Below, piece after piece: positions 15,902-25,400 of a stretch of DNA of 64,000 nt (its first letter is position 1; each line of letters starts with the position of its first letter). The stretch covers positions 1 through 64,000 of IMG/VR virus record IMGVR_UViG_3300025736_000023, one strand, 5' to 3'. Under the pieces are notes generated by a model. It ran no database searches, was not told the origin of the DNA, and saw only the letters and a list, made by a program, of their open reading frames with translations. The position numbers and the translations under genes are program-made. This DNA comes from a virus.

Positions 15902-17071
15902 CTAGATTTTTTGTATTTCTACCCAAACCTGACAATTCTTACCCCCGCCTTCACTTCTTGCTTCACAGGTTATCTCTGTGCCTGCATTGAAAATAAACTC
16001 AGTTCCAGAAGGAACAGATAAACCTTCTCTTTTATTAGCATCAAACTGGTAAGTATCGAAGTATGTAGCCCCGCTATCAGCACTGAATCTAACATTCCAC
16101 CATTCTGTAGAAGCTGGTGCAAATGTAGCACCAACTATTCTAAATGGGAAATCCAGCTCGTCAGCAGCAAACACAGTAAGAGTGTTACCCCAAGCAACAC
16201 CAGCCCCCGAAGTTACAGTTTCTCCAACTAGATCATCCGGATCTATTGTAACAGCAAATTGTCCTCGTATATTACTCCAGAGATGGTCATTTACTTCATC
16301 ATCTACGTTCGTTTTGTTCCCGTGAAACAATACACTCCTAAAATGTTGTTCACTACCAGCGTCTAAGTTTAATGCAATTCCACTAGCATGGGAACACTCG
16401 CCTATATCTATGTCGTTAAATGTATTACCGTCTGAAGTAGCCCCAACAATCTGAATACCCTCAAGACATGAGTGTATGCGTAAATCCCTAAAACAAGATC
16501 GAGCAAAGTTATCAACCAGTATGCCTCTACAATAAGTAATGTTGCCAAGTATATCTACATCAATAACCTTGGCATGTTTGCCTGTTGTGGCATGATCTAA
16601 GTGTATGCAAGTCTTTATTGAACCTGCTAAATCCTCACCGACAAACTGGCACCGGGTAATTCTTGACCCGCCATGAGTCATAATTACACCGTTATTGCCT
16701 GTCCCTAGATGGAAGTTTAAATCTATCAGGGCCACCTTGCCTGTAAACTTCATTACTGCGGTAGCCGATCCATGAGTGTTCTCTATTTTAGCCCAATTCC
16801 TTTGTGAGCCTAGTAGAATATAGTTGCCGGTATATGTCGGATTGCCTGTGGTGTATATGTCGTAGTTGCTTGTATGAGGAGAAATCATTATTAGGGTACA
16901 GTCACCACCATCAGTTGAGGCTGCCGCTAATGCTGCTTGAATAGTGGTAAAAGCCCCACCCCATGTCTTTCCGTTAGTTCCTGCCCCATTTGGTGAAACA
17001 TAAAGAGTCTCAGTAACTGCTCTACCGATAATCCCTGCGCCTATTTCTGGTAGATGGCTTATAAATGCCAT
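15902..17071 (-). CDS. Right-handed beta-helix tail spike/fibre
   Basis: A 389-residue protein. After LYVSPNGAGTNGKTWGGAFTTIQAAL, the usual entry segment of pectate-lyase-like proteins, it shows repeated short strands (for example GVIMTHGGSRITRCQFVG, IQIVGATSDGNTFNDIDIG) typical of a parallel beta-helix. A C-terminal beta domain of about 100 residues may trimerise. It probably binds or trims host surface glycans. It is next to another fibre gene and downstream of the tail tip gene. Confidence 0.7.
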   Translation of the reverse strand: MAFISHLPEIGAGIIGRAVTETLYVSPNGAGTNGKTWGGAFTTIQAALAAASTDGGDCTLIMISPHTSNYDIYTTGNPTYTGNYILLGSQRNWAKIENTHGSATAVMKFTGKVALIDLNFHLGTGNNGVIMTHGGSRITRCQFVGEDLAGSIKTCIHLDHATTGKHAKVIDVDILGNITYCRGILVDNFARSCFRDLRIHSCLEGIQIVGATSDGNTFNDIDIGECSHASGIALNLDAGSEQHFRSVLFHGNKTNVDDEVNDHLWSNIRGQFAVTIDPDDLVGETVTSGAGVAWGNTLTVFAADELDFPFRIVGATFAPASTEWWNVRFSADSGATYFDTYQFDANKREGLSVPSGTEFIFNAGTEITCEARSEGGGKNCQVWVEIQKI

Positions 17072-17072
17072 T

Positions 17073-17855
17073 TTAGAACACTCTCCAATTTTCTGTGGTT
17101 TCCCATATAATTATAACGGAGTCTTCATCACTTAACAACTGGGTTAGCTCTCCATTTATCGTTTCTGCACCATTTCCGTCTATGGTTAAATCATTGCCAG
17201 AAGTGCCACAATTGGTGATGAAAAACCTTTGTCCATCAACCCCTACTGGCAAGGTTAGAGTCCAAGCACCACCATCAGTATCACAATAAATAGTATCGTC
17301 TGTAACTAGGGCAGTGTAGGTTGTGGTTACTCTAGTTGTGTTTACTACTCTACCACCACTTGTTTCAAGCGAAGTGTCTATTTTTAGGCCATTTAGCAGC
17401 GTTGTGGGCACACCAATTTCTAGAGTTTCAGCAGAGGCGTCTACGAAAATAGCAATTAATGTGTCTGTCTTTACTGTAAGGTCGCTATCTGTACTGGACC
17501 CACTATCATTATTGACTGTTAGTCCTTCGCCCAATATGATACTGCCAGAGTAGACCCTATCTACATTTTCAATTGTAGGGATACGATAGGTTACTCGATC
17601 ACCAGGATTGCCCATCAATTCTACCCAGACACTAGCATCTGCTGTAGCAGGGATACCCATGTTACGTGCTCGCACGGTCCTAGCAGAGTCTCCAAGCAGC
17701 CGAACGTAGACATAACCAGTTCTTCCTGGTACATCTACTATACCTACCGCATCTCCTAGGGTACCTGGCACAAAGCGGTGGGCAGGCTCTACATCATCAA
17801 ACAAGGCAGCCAGACTGCGTACCGCTCGTGCTTTTAGTGTTGCAAGTGTAGACAT
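17073..17855 (-). CDS. Tail fibre-like protein, 260 aa
   Basis: The C-terminal 80 residues (TTTYTALVTDDTIYCDTDGGAW, LPVGVDGQRFFITNCG, LTIDGNGAETINGE) follow a beta-strand pattern common at the ends of phage fibre proteins. The middle part has short repeated strands. The N-terminus (residues 1-60) is likely the particle-attachment part. It lies one base from the spike gene and two from the tip gene. Confidence 0.6.
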   Translation of the reverse strand: MSTLATLKARAVRSLAALFDDVEPAHRFVPGTLGDAVGIVDVPGRTGYVYVRLLGDSARTVRARNMGIPATADASVWVELMGNPGDRVTYRIPTIENVDRVYSGSIILGEGLTVNNDSGSSTDSDLTVKTDTLIAIFVDASAETLEIGVPTTLLNGLKIDTSLETSGGRVVNTTRVTTTYTALVTDDTIYCDTDGGAWTLTLPVGVDGQRFFITNCGTSGNDLTIDGNGAETINGELTQLLSDEDSVIIIWETTENWRVF

Positions 17856-17856
17856 G

Positions 17857-20800
17857 TTATGCCCCTATGCCTGGGCGTCGTAGATAGGCAAAGGCTACCA
17901 ACTGTAATTCTGTAGTCAATAGGCCAGTTTGGAAATCGATCGCGTTAGCTACAGCTTCCACAAAGAAACGCTTGTTGTCCCAAGCAAGTCCGTACCTGGT
18001 ATCTGCAGCAGCTAAACTAATTTGGATCCCGCCAAGATCCGCGAGATCTACGAAACTATAGTTCCCCAAGCATTTTATTACGACTCTCGGGTAGGTGTTG
18101 TTCTGTATTGAGAATAGCCCCTGAGCTAAGAACTCTGCCTCGTTTTGACTAGACAGTACGCACCCGCTTCTTGTTTGAATGCGCCCTCGATAGGTAGGAA
18201 GCTCTCCTGGATGATAGCCAATAACTGCGGTTGCTGTAGCCCCATCAAATGCAATTCCCTCGACACAAATTACACTAGTAACGGGTTCATCTACGAACTC
18301 AATTGTGAGGGGGGTTTCCCAGTCCAGAGTACCGAAAGTGTACGGCACAGGGAGATCAGCCCACAAATCGGCTTCAATGGTGTGCTGAGGATCGTTACAT
18401 ATAGATACTCTCCCAAACCTATCCACGATGATACGAGCAAAAACATCTTTAGCCAAACTGTCCATTTGTCTCCATAGTGCCCCACGACCAAAATCCTGAT
18501 ATTTCACCAAGTAGTCGGATGCCTTGTGGGAAATACTTTGCCATAGCTCATAGTAATAAGCTGGCAGAAAGACATCGGTAAGGCGCATTAGGGTACTGTT
18601 CCAAAGTAGCAGGTTCACGAAGGCATAGTTAGGAGTGAGTACATCCTGCTTGGTCCAATCGTCTGCTGTGGTTTCAGCCACATAATCTAGTGCCAGGCTA
18701 AAGTTGTCCCTGTTTTTCATGAGTGTCTGGACACCAGATGTTCGGAATCGTGTAACTCTAGTTTCTGGATCTTTGGTCACACTACCACCAATGATGTACC
18801 CTACATACTTGACTTCGGAACGATATTCTGGGGGTTCCTCAGAACCAAAATCATACCCGCCTAACTCCTCTTCGGCAAATAGAATAACCTGGGCACCTTC
18901 AGGGAAGTCAGCAATATCTACATCGGTGTAGACCTCAAATTCCGCGTTCCAGCCGCCCTCGGATACGCTTCCACTTAGATTCAAGACATTGAAGTTTGTA
19001 TAGGGGGCATTCTCACCTGTGCGCTCAAAAATGTGTACGTATCGGAAAGCGGGATGCCCTCTCCAAGTAGGAACACCTGTTTCTACTTGACACTCTACAC
19101 GAAATACACCCGCTGTTGCCCAGGTAATATCACCGGGGGTCTCTAAATTGGAAGATGGAACTCCTTCAGCGTCGTAAAACTTCCAAGACCACCACGCTGG
19201 CGGAGTGAGCGGGTTGACGTTGTAACTGTCCTTTGCTGTAAAGTATATGGACGCTGATCCATCCTCCAAAAAGGCGCATGTGGGAGGGCCTATGATTGGT
19301 ACACACATAGTATGTGCCGCTTGCATTGGAAAGTCTACATCCGCTGGTGTGATGTTCCAATCACGATACCAAATCAGCTTTGTGGGATCTCCAGGATCTA
19401 TAATCACCCTTGGGAATCTTGCCCACAACTCGATAACGTCATATATCTCAAAGAGGTCTCCAATAGCCCAATCAAGGTCATCTTGCTCTGCCACGTGGAG
19501 AGTAGCAGCACCTAACTCGTAGCGAAGACGCACTTTGCCTTTGTACACTCCTGCGCTAGTGTAGACTTTTACAGTCATTCCGTGTACACAAATGAGTCGT
19601 TCTCCTACTGAGTTGATATAAGTTACTTCGGTGCCACCCACACCTGGCGTAACGCTGTCTACTTCGCCACAGAATATCTTCTCTGGTTTATGCACAGCGA
19701 GGTAGTATTTCCCCCTGTGCGGATGGTTACGTGACGTTGATAGCCTGCCTGAAGGACCACCAGAAGTAACTGTGTCAATCAAGGTCAAACTATCTTCTAG
19801 GGTACCTTTATCGATTAATCCACCAGGCCAAGTCTGCTCTGCTTCTAACTCTCCCGAGAAAGTGACTCTACCTGTACGTGATCTATGGAACGTAATACCT
19901 GTCTCAGGTGGGTGTGGGGGATCAGGCGGATCATCATCTCGCCTGGTACCAATGTCACTGACACTATCTCCATCGCCTCCGCTCCAAAGTGCTCCCTCAA
20001 GCTCTTTCTTGAACTCTGTTCCACCTGGTGGGGCTGGAGGAATAAAGGCGTCAGTATGACCAAAGAGATTTAGAAAGGTAATAACGCCTGTATAGACCTT
20101 ATGCCAGATAGTGCCGCCAGGTTCTTGTGGTTTGTCAGGATCTTCAGGGTCAAATTCTGGATCGTCTGGAGGAAAAGGTTTGTATATATTCCATGGACGC
20201 GTATTACCCTGAAGGCCATCAAAGGTTAAAGAACCCTCTAAGGTTTTGAAATAAGGCGTCTTTGCTGGTGTGAGAGTACCAGAGAATGTGAGCTCCCCAG
20301 CAAGTTCTTTTGTGAATTTCTTAGCAGGAAACCCGAAACCGACTCCGGTGGGGCTAAGTCCTGGGCTGTCAAAACTGTCTGAAATGATGCCTGAGAATCC
20401 AGTGTGAATGTAATGTTTGGCGGCAAATAGGTCAGCACTGATTACGTTTGTTCCGTCCCAAGTGATGCCGGTGGGCTCACTGTCTGGACTAGAATAACAA
20501 TTGCTAACCGTGTTAGAGAATCCGACATGCAAATAATGTTTCTGGGAGGAAGCATCTGCACTAATTACATTGGCTCCGTCCCAAGAAATACCTGTTGGTT
20601 GCGTAAAAGGACTGCTATAGCTGTCTGAAATAGAGCTAGAAAACTGTACATGTTTGTAATGTCTATTTGCATTGTTATCTGCGCTTAGTACGTTTGCTCC
20701 GACATCCGTTGTTATTCCTTGTGGGTCTGTACTTGGGCTCCAATAGCTATCTGTAATTGCTGCTGAAAATCCACTGTGTTGATAATGCCTCATTTCGGCA

Positions 20801-21588
20801 TTATCTGCACTAATGGCGTTGTTTTTAAGTGTCCAAGCAATGCCTTGCGGGCTAGGGCCTGGTGAAGCATAACTAGTTATAATAACGCTAGACGATTCCA
20901 AGTGTAAATAATGCCTGGCTGCTAGAGAATCTGCACTGAGCATGTGCCATATGTTAGTGTAAAAATATCGCCCATCCCAAGTGATTCCAGTTGGAAAGGT
21001 ACTTGGGCTTGAATAACAATTGCTAATTGAGGCAGAAAAGCCTACGTGTAGATAGTGTTTATTGACAAGCGCGTCCGCACTAATAACGTTTGTGCCATCC
21101 CAAGTGATTCCAGTTGGGTCGGTACTTGGGCTTGAATAATAATTGCTAATTGAGGCAGAAAAGCCTACGTGTAGATAGTGCTTCGGGCCAGGAGCATTGT
21201 ATACACTAATAACGTTTGTGCCATCCCAAGTGATGCCAAAAGGATCTGGACTAGCATAGCTATTGCTAATTGAGGCGGAAAAGCCCGCGTGTAGATAGTG
21301 GCTCTGAACTGTAACGTTATCTGCACTAATAACGTTCTCATCATCCCAAGTGATGCCTCTAGGACCATACCAGGGGCTTGAATAACAATTGCTAATTGAG
21401 GCAGAAAAGCCCACGTGTAGATAGTGCTTATCATAATTCCTGTCTGCACTAATAACGTTTGTGCCATCCCAAGTGATCCCCATTGGGTTATTGAATGGGC
21501 TTGAATAGCTTTCGCTAATTGAGGCAGAAAAGCCTACGTGTAGATAGTGCTTATCGGCTTGTGCGTCCGCACTAATAACGTTTGCCAT
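17857..21588 (-). CDS. Tail tip protein with ten-copy propeller-like repeats
   Basis: A 1243-residue protein in three parts. Residues 3 to about 415 are ten repeats of about 40 residues (core NVISAD....KHYLHVGFS.SIS.SYSSP...P.GITWDGT), as in a beta-propeller or solenoid. Residues about 420-600 have GELTFSGTL-type repeats and Pro-rich linkers. The rest, about 640 residues, is a baseplate/tip-like region with a PKD-like segment and long beta domains, ending near an adhesion region. It follows the tape measure and two distal tail genes, so it is probably the central tip or host-recognition protein. The same two repeat classes recur in the gene at 39255-40367. Confidence 0.6.
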   Translation of the reverse strand: MANVISADAQADKHYLHVGFSASISESYSSPFNNPMGITWDGTNVISADRNYDKHYLHVGFSASISNCYSSPWYGPRGITWDDENVISADNVTVQSHYLHAGFSASISNSYASPDPFGITWDGTNVISVYNAPGPKHYLHVGFSASISNYYSSPSTDPTGITWDGTNVISADALVNKHYLHVGFSASISNCYSSPSTFPTGITWDGRYFYTNIWHMLSADSLAARHYLHLESSSVIITSYASPGPSPQGIAWTLKNNAISADNAEMRHYQHSGFSAAITDSYWSPSTDPQGITTDVGANVLSADNNANRHYKHVQFSSSISDSYSSPFTQPTGISWDGANVISADASSQKHYLHVGFSNTVSNCYSSPDSEPTGITWDGTNVISADLFAAKHYIHTGFSGIISDSFDSPGLSPTGVGFGFPAKKFTKELAGELTFSGTLTPAKTPYFKTLEGSLTFDGLQGNTRPWNIYKPFPPDDPEFDPEDPDKPQEPGGTIWHKVYTGVITFLNLFGHTDAFIPPAPPGGTEFKKELEGALWSGGDGDSVSDIGTRRDDDPPDPPHPPETGITFHRSRTGRVTFSGELEAEQTWPGGLIDKGTLEDSLTLIDTVTSGGPSGRLSTSRNHPHRGKYYLAVHKPEKIFCGEVDSVTPGVGGTEVTYINSVGERLICVHGMTVKVYTSAGVYKGKVRLRYELGAATLHVAEQDDLDWAIGDLFEIYDVIELWARFPRVIIDPGDPTKLIWYRDWNITPADVDFPMQAAHTMCVPIIGPPTCAFLEDGSASIYFTAKDSYNVNPLTPPAWWSWKFYDAEGVPSSNLETPGDITWATAGVFRVECQVETGVPTWRGHPAFRYVHIFERTGENAPYTNFNVLNLSGSVSEGGWNAEFEVYTDVDIADFPEGAQVILFAEEELGGYDFGSEEPPEYRSEVKYVGYIIGGSVTKDPETRVTRFRTSGVQTLMKNRDNFSLALDYVAETTADDWTKQDVLTPNYAFVNLLLWNSTLMRLTDVFLPAYYYELWQSISHKASDYLVKYQDFGRGALWRQMDSLAKDVFARIIVDRFGRVSICNDPQHTIEADLWADLPVPYTFGTLDWETPLTIEFVDEPVTSVICVEGIAFDGATATAVIGYHPGELPTYRGRIQTRSGCVLSSQNEAEFLAQGLFSIQNNTYPRVVIKCLGNYSFVDLADLGGIQISLAAADTRYGLAWDNKRFFVEAVANAIDFQTGLLTTELQLVAFAYLRRPGIGA
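20343..21582 (-). repeat. Ten tandem ~123-bp repeats in the tail tip gene
   Basis: The ten propeller-like units are also similar at DNA level in the 5' part of the gene (20990-21580). Strings such as GCACTAATAACGTTTGTGCC and TTGCTAATTGAGGCAGAAAA recur almost unchanged, while the variable segments between them differ. Unit number could change by recombination. Confidence 0.8.
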
Positions 21589-21590
21589 TA

Positions 21591-22058
21591 TTATGCCAGT
21601 TCAATCCGCAAACGTATTAGCCAGGTTTGACCGGCACGTTTTTCACCTTGATCAGACACCTTTCGGTTAAGATTCGTTCCTCCTGTTCTGTTGCGTACAC
21701 AGAACTCGTTCCAATAGTATTCAGCCTCACCGTCTGCGAAGGAGCTTCTAAAGTCTACTCTCTGTAAAGCTCCAGAAACAGGGTATCCTGCCTCCATTCC
21801 GTTATACTTGGTGTTCACGGCAGCCTGCAAACCCAGTTGAGCGCCTGCAGCAGCGGTGTCATCATCACCTACGCCAATCTCTGCATTGGAGTTATCGAAA
21901 TGGTTAGCATTTGCGCCAGTCATCAAGTCGAACAGTAGATTGATACCCGCGTGCAATCCACAGTTATGCTTGAATTCAGTCACATTGTAGGGCTCAGTAG
22001 CCCCTGTGATGTAACGCTCAATACGCCAGGAGGCTTTCCATTGCAATAGCTCCTTCAT
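21591..22058 (-). CDS. Distal tail/virion protein, 155 aa
   Basis: The segment with FKHNCGLHAGINLLFDLMTGA, FDNSNAEIGVGDDDTAAAG, NTKYNGMEAGYP and ending KVSDQGEKRAGQTWLIRLRIEL follows a pattern seen in small structural proteins of many phages. It shares its general plan (accessible DxxxGVGD/T region, then a GL or NA turn) with the 42124-42711 product. It sits between the tape measure/127-aa protein and the tail tip. The exact role is unknown. Confidence 0.55.
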   Translation of the reverse strand: MKELLQWKASWRIERYITGATEPYNVTEFKHNCGLHAGINLLFDLMTGANANHFDNSNAEIGVGDDDTAAAGAQLGLQAAVNTKYNGMEAGYPVSGALQRVDFRSSFADGEAEYYWNEFCVRNRTGGTNLNRKVSDQGEKRAGQTWLIRLRIELA

Positions 22059-22442
22059 TTATACAGCCTCCAGGTGAGTGAATCTAAAGGTGATATTGGT
22101 CCAGCCACCCATTGTAGGCGTGGCCTCGTCTGGTATTATAGGCCGGTGCATAACGGCAGAGTAGGTGGCATAGGTGTTATCTGGTCTTCGTGTGTTTATG
22201 TAGAGGCTGATAGAGGCGTCTGAGCCAAGGAAGGCTAACATAGTAACCCAGTCATTCCAGGATAGAAAATCGAAAACCCACTGGCACAGGGGGTACCCAT
22301 CGCCTACAGCAATTCCTGTACCTCCTGTGTGGACGACGGGAGTGTACACGAACGTTGTGCCGGTTGGTGGCGTATCAATAATATCTTCTATGTTGTCCAT
22401 ATCTGTTGATGAGGTATCTATTTTATACTCGTAAGTTGCCAT
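22059..22442 (-). CDS. Minor tail protein, 127 aa
   Basis: A beta-rich 127-residue protein located directly after the tape measure gene in transcription order, where distal tail or tail-tube-like proteins are expected. The C-terminus (MGGWTNITFRFTHLEAV) has the strand pattern of tail-tube-fold proteins. No specific family is recognised. Confidence 0.5.
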   Translation of the reverse strand: MATYEYKIDTSSTDMDNIEDIIDTPPTGTTFVYTPVVHTGGTGIAVGDGYPLCQWVFDFLSWNDWVTMLAFLGSDASISLYINTRRPDNTYATYSAVMHRPIIPDEATPTMGGWTNITFRFTHLEAV

Positions 22443-22446
22443 GTGC

Positions 22447-25400
22447 CTACCTCTTTAGTGTTTCTAACGCACGTTTGGAAGCATCTGCGATGGCCTCGTA
22501 AGAGGCTTCATAGGCAATCTCTCTAACTTGTTCTAGTGTTTCCTTAGAGGTGCCTGTAGGCAGGTTCCACGTATTTTGCTGTGTAATCTGAGTGGTCACT
22601 GTATTAGATGTGCTACCAAACTTTCCACCGTATGGAGGCTCTACAGGGTGGAATCTGTTATATGGTTCTCCTATGCGTCCTATAGGTGTAATTCCTCCTG
22701 GAGGCTCTACAGGATGGAATCTGTTATATGGTTCTCCTATGCGTACATCGTATCTGATATCTGGAGGCTCTACAGGATGGAATCTGTTATATGGTTCTCC
22801 TATGCGTACATCGTATCTGATATCTGGAGGCTCTACAGGATGGAATCTGTTATCGTAATCTTTTCTGGCCCATCTATCCCTAGCCTCTATATCTGTGTCA
22901 AATTGCCGATCTGCAACCGTTTTGAATAGCTGCTGATTCAAAGGACCAAAACGGCCTTCTAATGCACGAACAGTATCTGAATTGAGAACATACTCCTTGC
23001 CAGCCTCGCCTAGCCAGTATTTTCCAAAGACTGCATAGCCTCCTGTCTGTCGCCCCCAAGGACGAGTATACCCAGGTTCGTCTCCACCTAATCTAGGGCT
23101 ATCAGGTAGTTCAGGTATAGAATCAGCTAGGTCCTGTAGTTGATCCCAAATGTATTGGTAATCATCTAAAAATATCTCAACATCACGTAATAGCCTATCA
23201 TAATGATCCTGATAGGAACCCTCTAGTTCATCCCAATATCCAGCCAGTTTGCGTAGCGCTGCTAGGTGAGCATCCCGTACTAGCTGCTCTTCTTCCTCTA
23301 GTTCTGCGGCTAGTTGGGCTAGTTGTTTTTCGTACTGTGCCTTTCTCTTTTCGTGCGCCTGTTTGTTCCTCTCATCTTCAGCTTCCATTGCCGCTTCAAA
23401 CTGTAGCGCTGCGGTCTCTTCCTGGCGAGAAAACGCTTCGGCAGCCTGTTGCTTTGCGCGCTCATAATCTTCAGCGCGTCTCTCTGCGGATCTGGCATAG
23501 CTTTCGGCCTCCTGGCGTTGACTTTCCTCAAAGTGTTGCTGCTGCTGAACTCTCTGTTCTGCAAATCGCTCTCTCTCTTCTACTACTTGTTGCTCGTATG
23601 CTTCACGACGCAAGACACCTTCACGAGCAAAGTTCTCAGCAAGCTCTTGCCGCCGCAGTTCGTACTCGGCTTGCCGTTTTGCCTTCTGATCAGCATATCT
23701 AGTGGTCTCTTCAGCTACTTGTTCTGCATAGCGTGCTCGTTCCTCAGCAACACGCTCGTCATATTCTGCTTTACGATCGGCTTTACGCTCTTCGGCACGT
23801 TCTTTCTCTTCGGCAACCTGCTCTTCATACTCTTCCTGACGGCGTAATTTTTCCTCTGCCGCTTGTTCTTCTAATTCAGTTCTACGTTTCTCATACTCGT
23901 CTTGTCGTTGCTGTCTCTCTTTTTCTGCACGCTCATTCTCTTTTTGTATGCTCTCTTCATAATCTTCTTGTCGCTTACGGGCTGCTTTTTCAGCACGCTC
24001 TTTTTCTTCTTTTACTTGCTCTTCGTAGTCCTCGCGTCGCTGCTTCTTTTGGTCTGCATAGCGCTCTTTTTCCTCATTGACACGATCCTCGTAATCTTCC
24101 TGGCGTCGTCTTTTAGCATCAGCAAAATTCTCTTCTTCTTCTCTTGCGCGGTCTTCATAATCCTTTTTGCGTCTATCTTTGCCTATTTCATAATCTTCGT
24201 TTGCTTCATCTCGATTACGCGCAAAGTCTCGTAGCTCTTTCAAAAGACCTCGTGCATCCCTAGTACGGATGAGATCGTTTAAGCGGTCTCGGTGGTCCTG
24301 TTCCATTCGCTCCATACGGAGCAAGTGATCTTCGGCAGCGCGTTCATCTGCTTTCTGAGCTTTTTCTGCCAAGTCTGAAATCTTTTTTGCGTGTCGTTCT
24401 GCATCGTCCTCTATAGCATCTTGGTAATCTTTATCCAGGTCTTCAAGGCGCTTTGCATGATCCTCAGCATCATCAATAATGTCTTCGTTATAGTCCTTTA
24501 ATATGTCTGCTAATCTCTCGGCATGATTCTCAGCAGCTTCCTCTACAGCCTCATAATAGCTAGTCTCAAGATCTGCCAAACGCTCTGCATGTCGCGCCGC
24601 ATCATCTGCTAGAGTCTCTTGAAGATCTTTGGCAATATCTGCAAGGCGTTCTGCATGACGTTCCGCTGCATCTTCTACTTCCTCGTGATAACTGGTCTCT
24701 AGATCAGCAAGACGTTCGGCATGTTGTTCTGCATCGTCTAAGGCATCCTCTTGGTACTGTTTCTCTATATCTGCAAGGCGTTCTGCATGTTCCTCAGCAG
24801 CTTCACGAATTGCTGTCTGGTACTCTTCCTCTAACTGGACCAAGTTTTGTTGGTGATCCTCAGTTATCTGTTGCTGCTGTTGCTGATATTCCTCAATAGC
24901 TTGAATGTCAGCGTTACGCGCATCTTCGCCTAACTCTATCAATCTAGCGTTATGTTCTGCAGCGGTATCCTCTAGTTCCTTGAGGTGCGCTACCTCTGCA
25001 TCTGCGATTTTTAGACGGTAATCTTCAAGGGCACGAACCTCCTTAAAAGCATAGTCCTCTTCCGCTTTTTGTCTGCTAAGAGTATAGTCTGCTAATCGTT
25101 TTTCTCGACTAGCTGCGTATTTTTCCTCTAAATCAGTCTTGCGCTGCAGATGAGACTCTGTAGCATCTTCTTGCCATTCAGCCCAAGAGGTTTGTGCAGC
25201 AGCAATCTTCTCTTCGTTTCTTATATGCAGTTGGAGAATGTCATTTTCATATTTTTCTTGAAGATCAACAAGTTTATCGTTGAGCTCTTTTTGTGCTGCT
25301 GCATCTGGTGATACACCCATACCTGGGGGGAACATACCTTCTTGAGCATCCTTTTGGGCCTTCTCTATATCCTTCCATCCTCGCATCCAGCCTTCTTCTT

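Noticed and set aside
20343-21582. CRISPR array
   Set aside because: The direct repeats lie in one continuous reading frame and encode protein repeats; spacers are coding and not of uniform CRISPR type.
22576-22929. Plus-strand ORF of 117 codons over the tape measure 3' end
   Set aside because: It is the mirror of the 63-bp tandem repeats and low-complexity coding on the minus strand, with no start site of its own.
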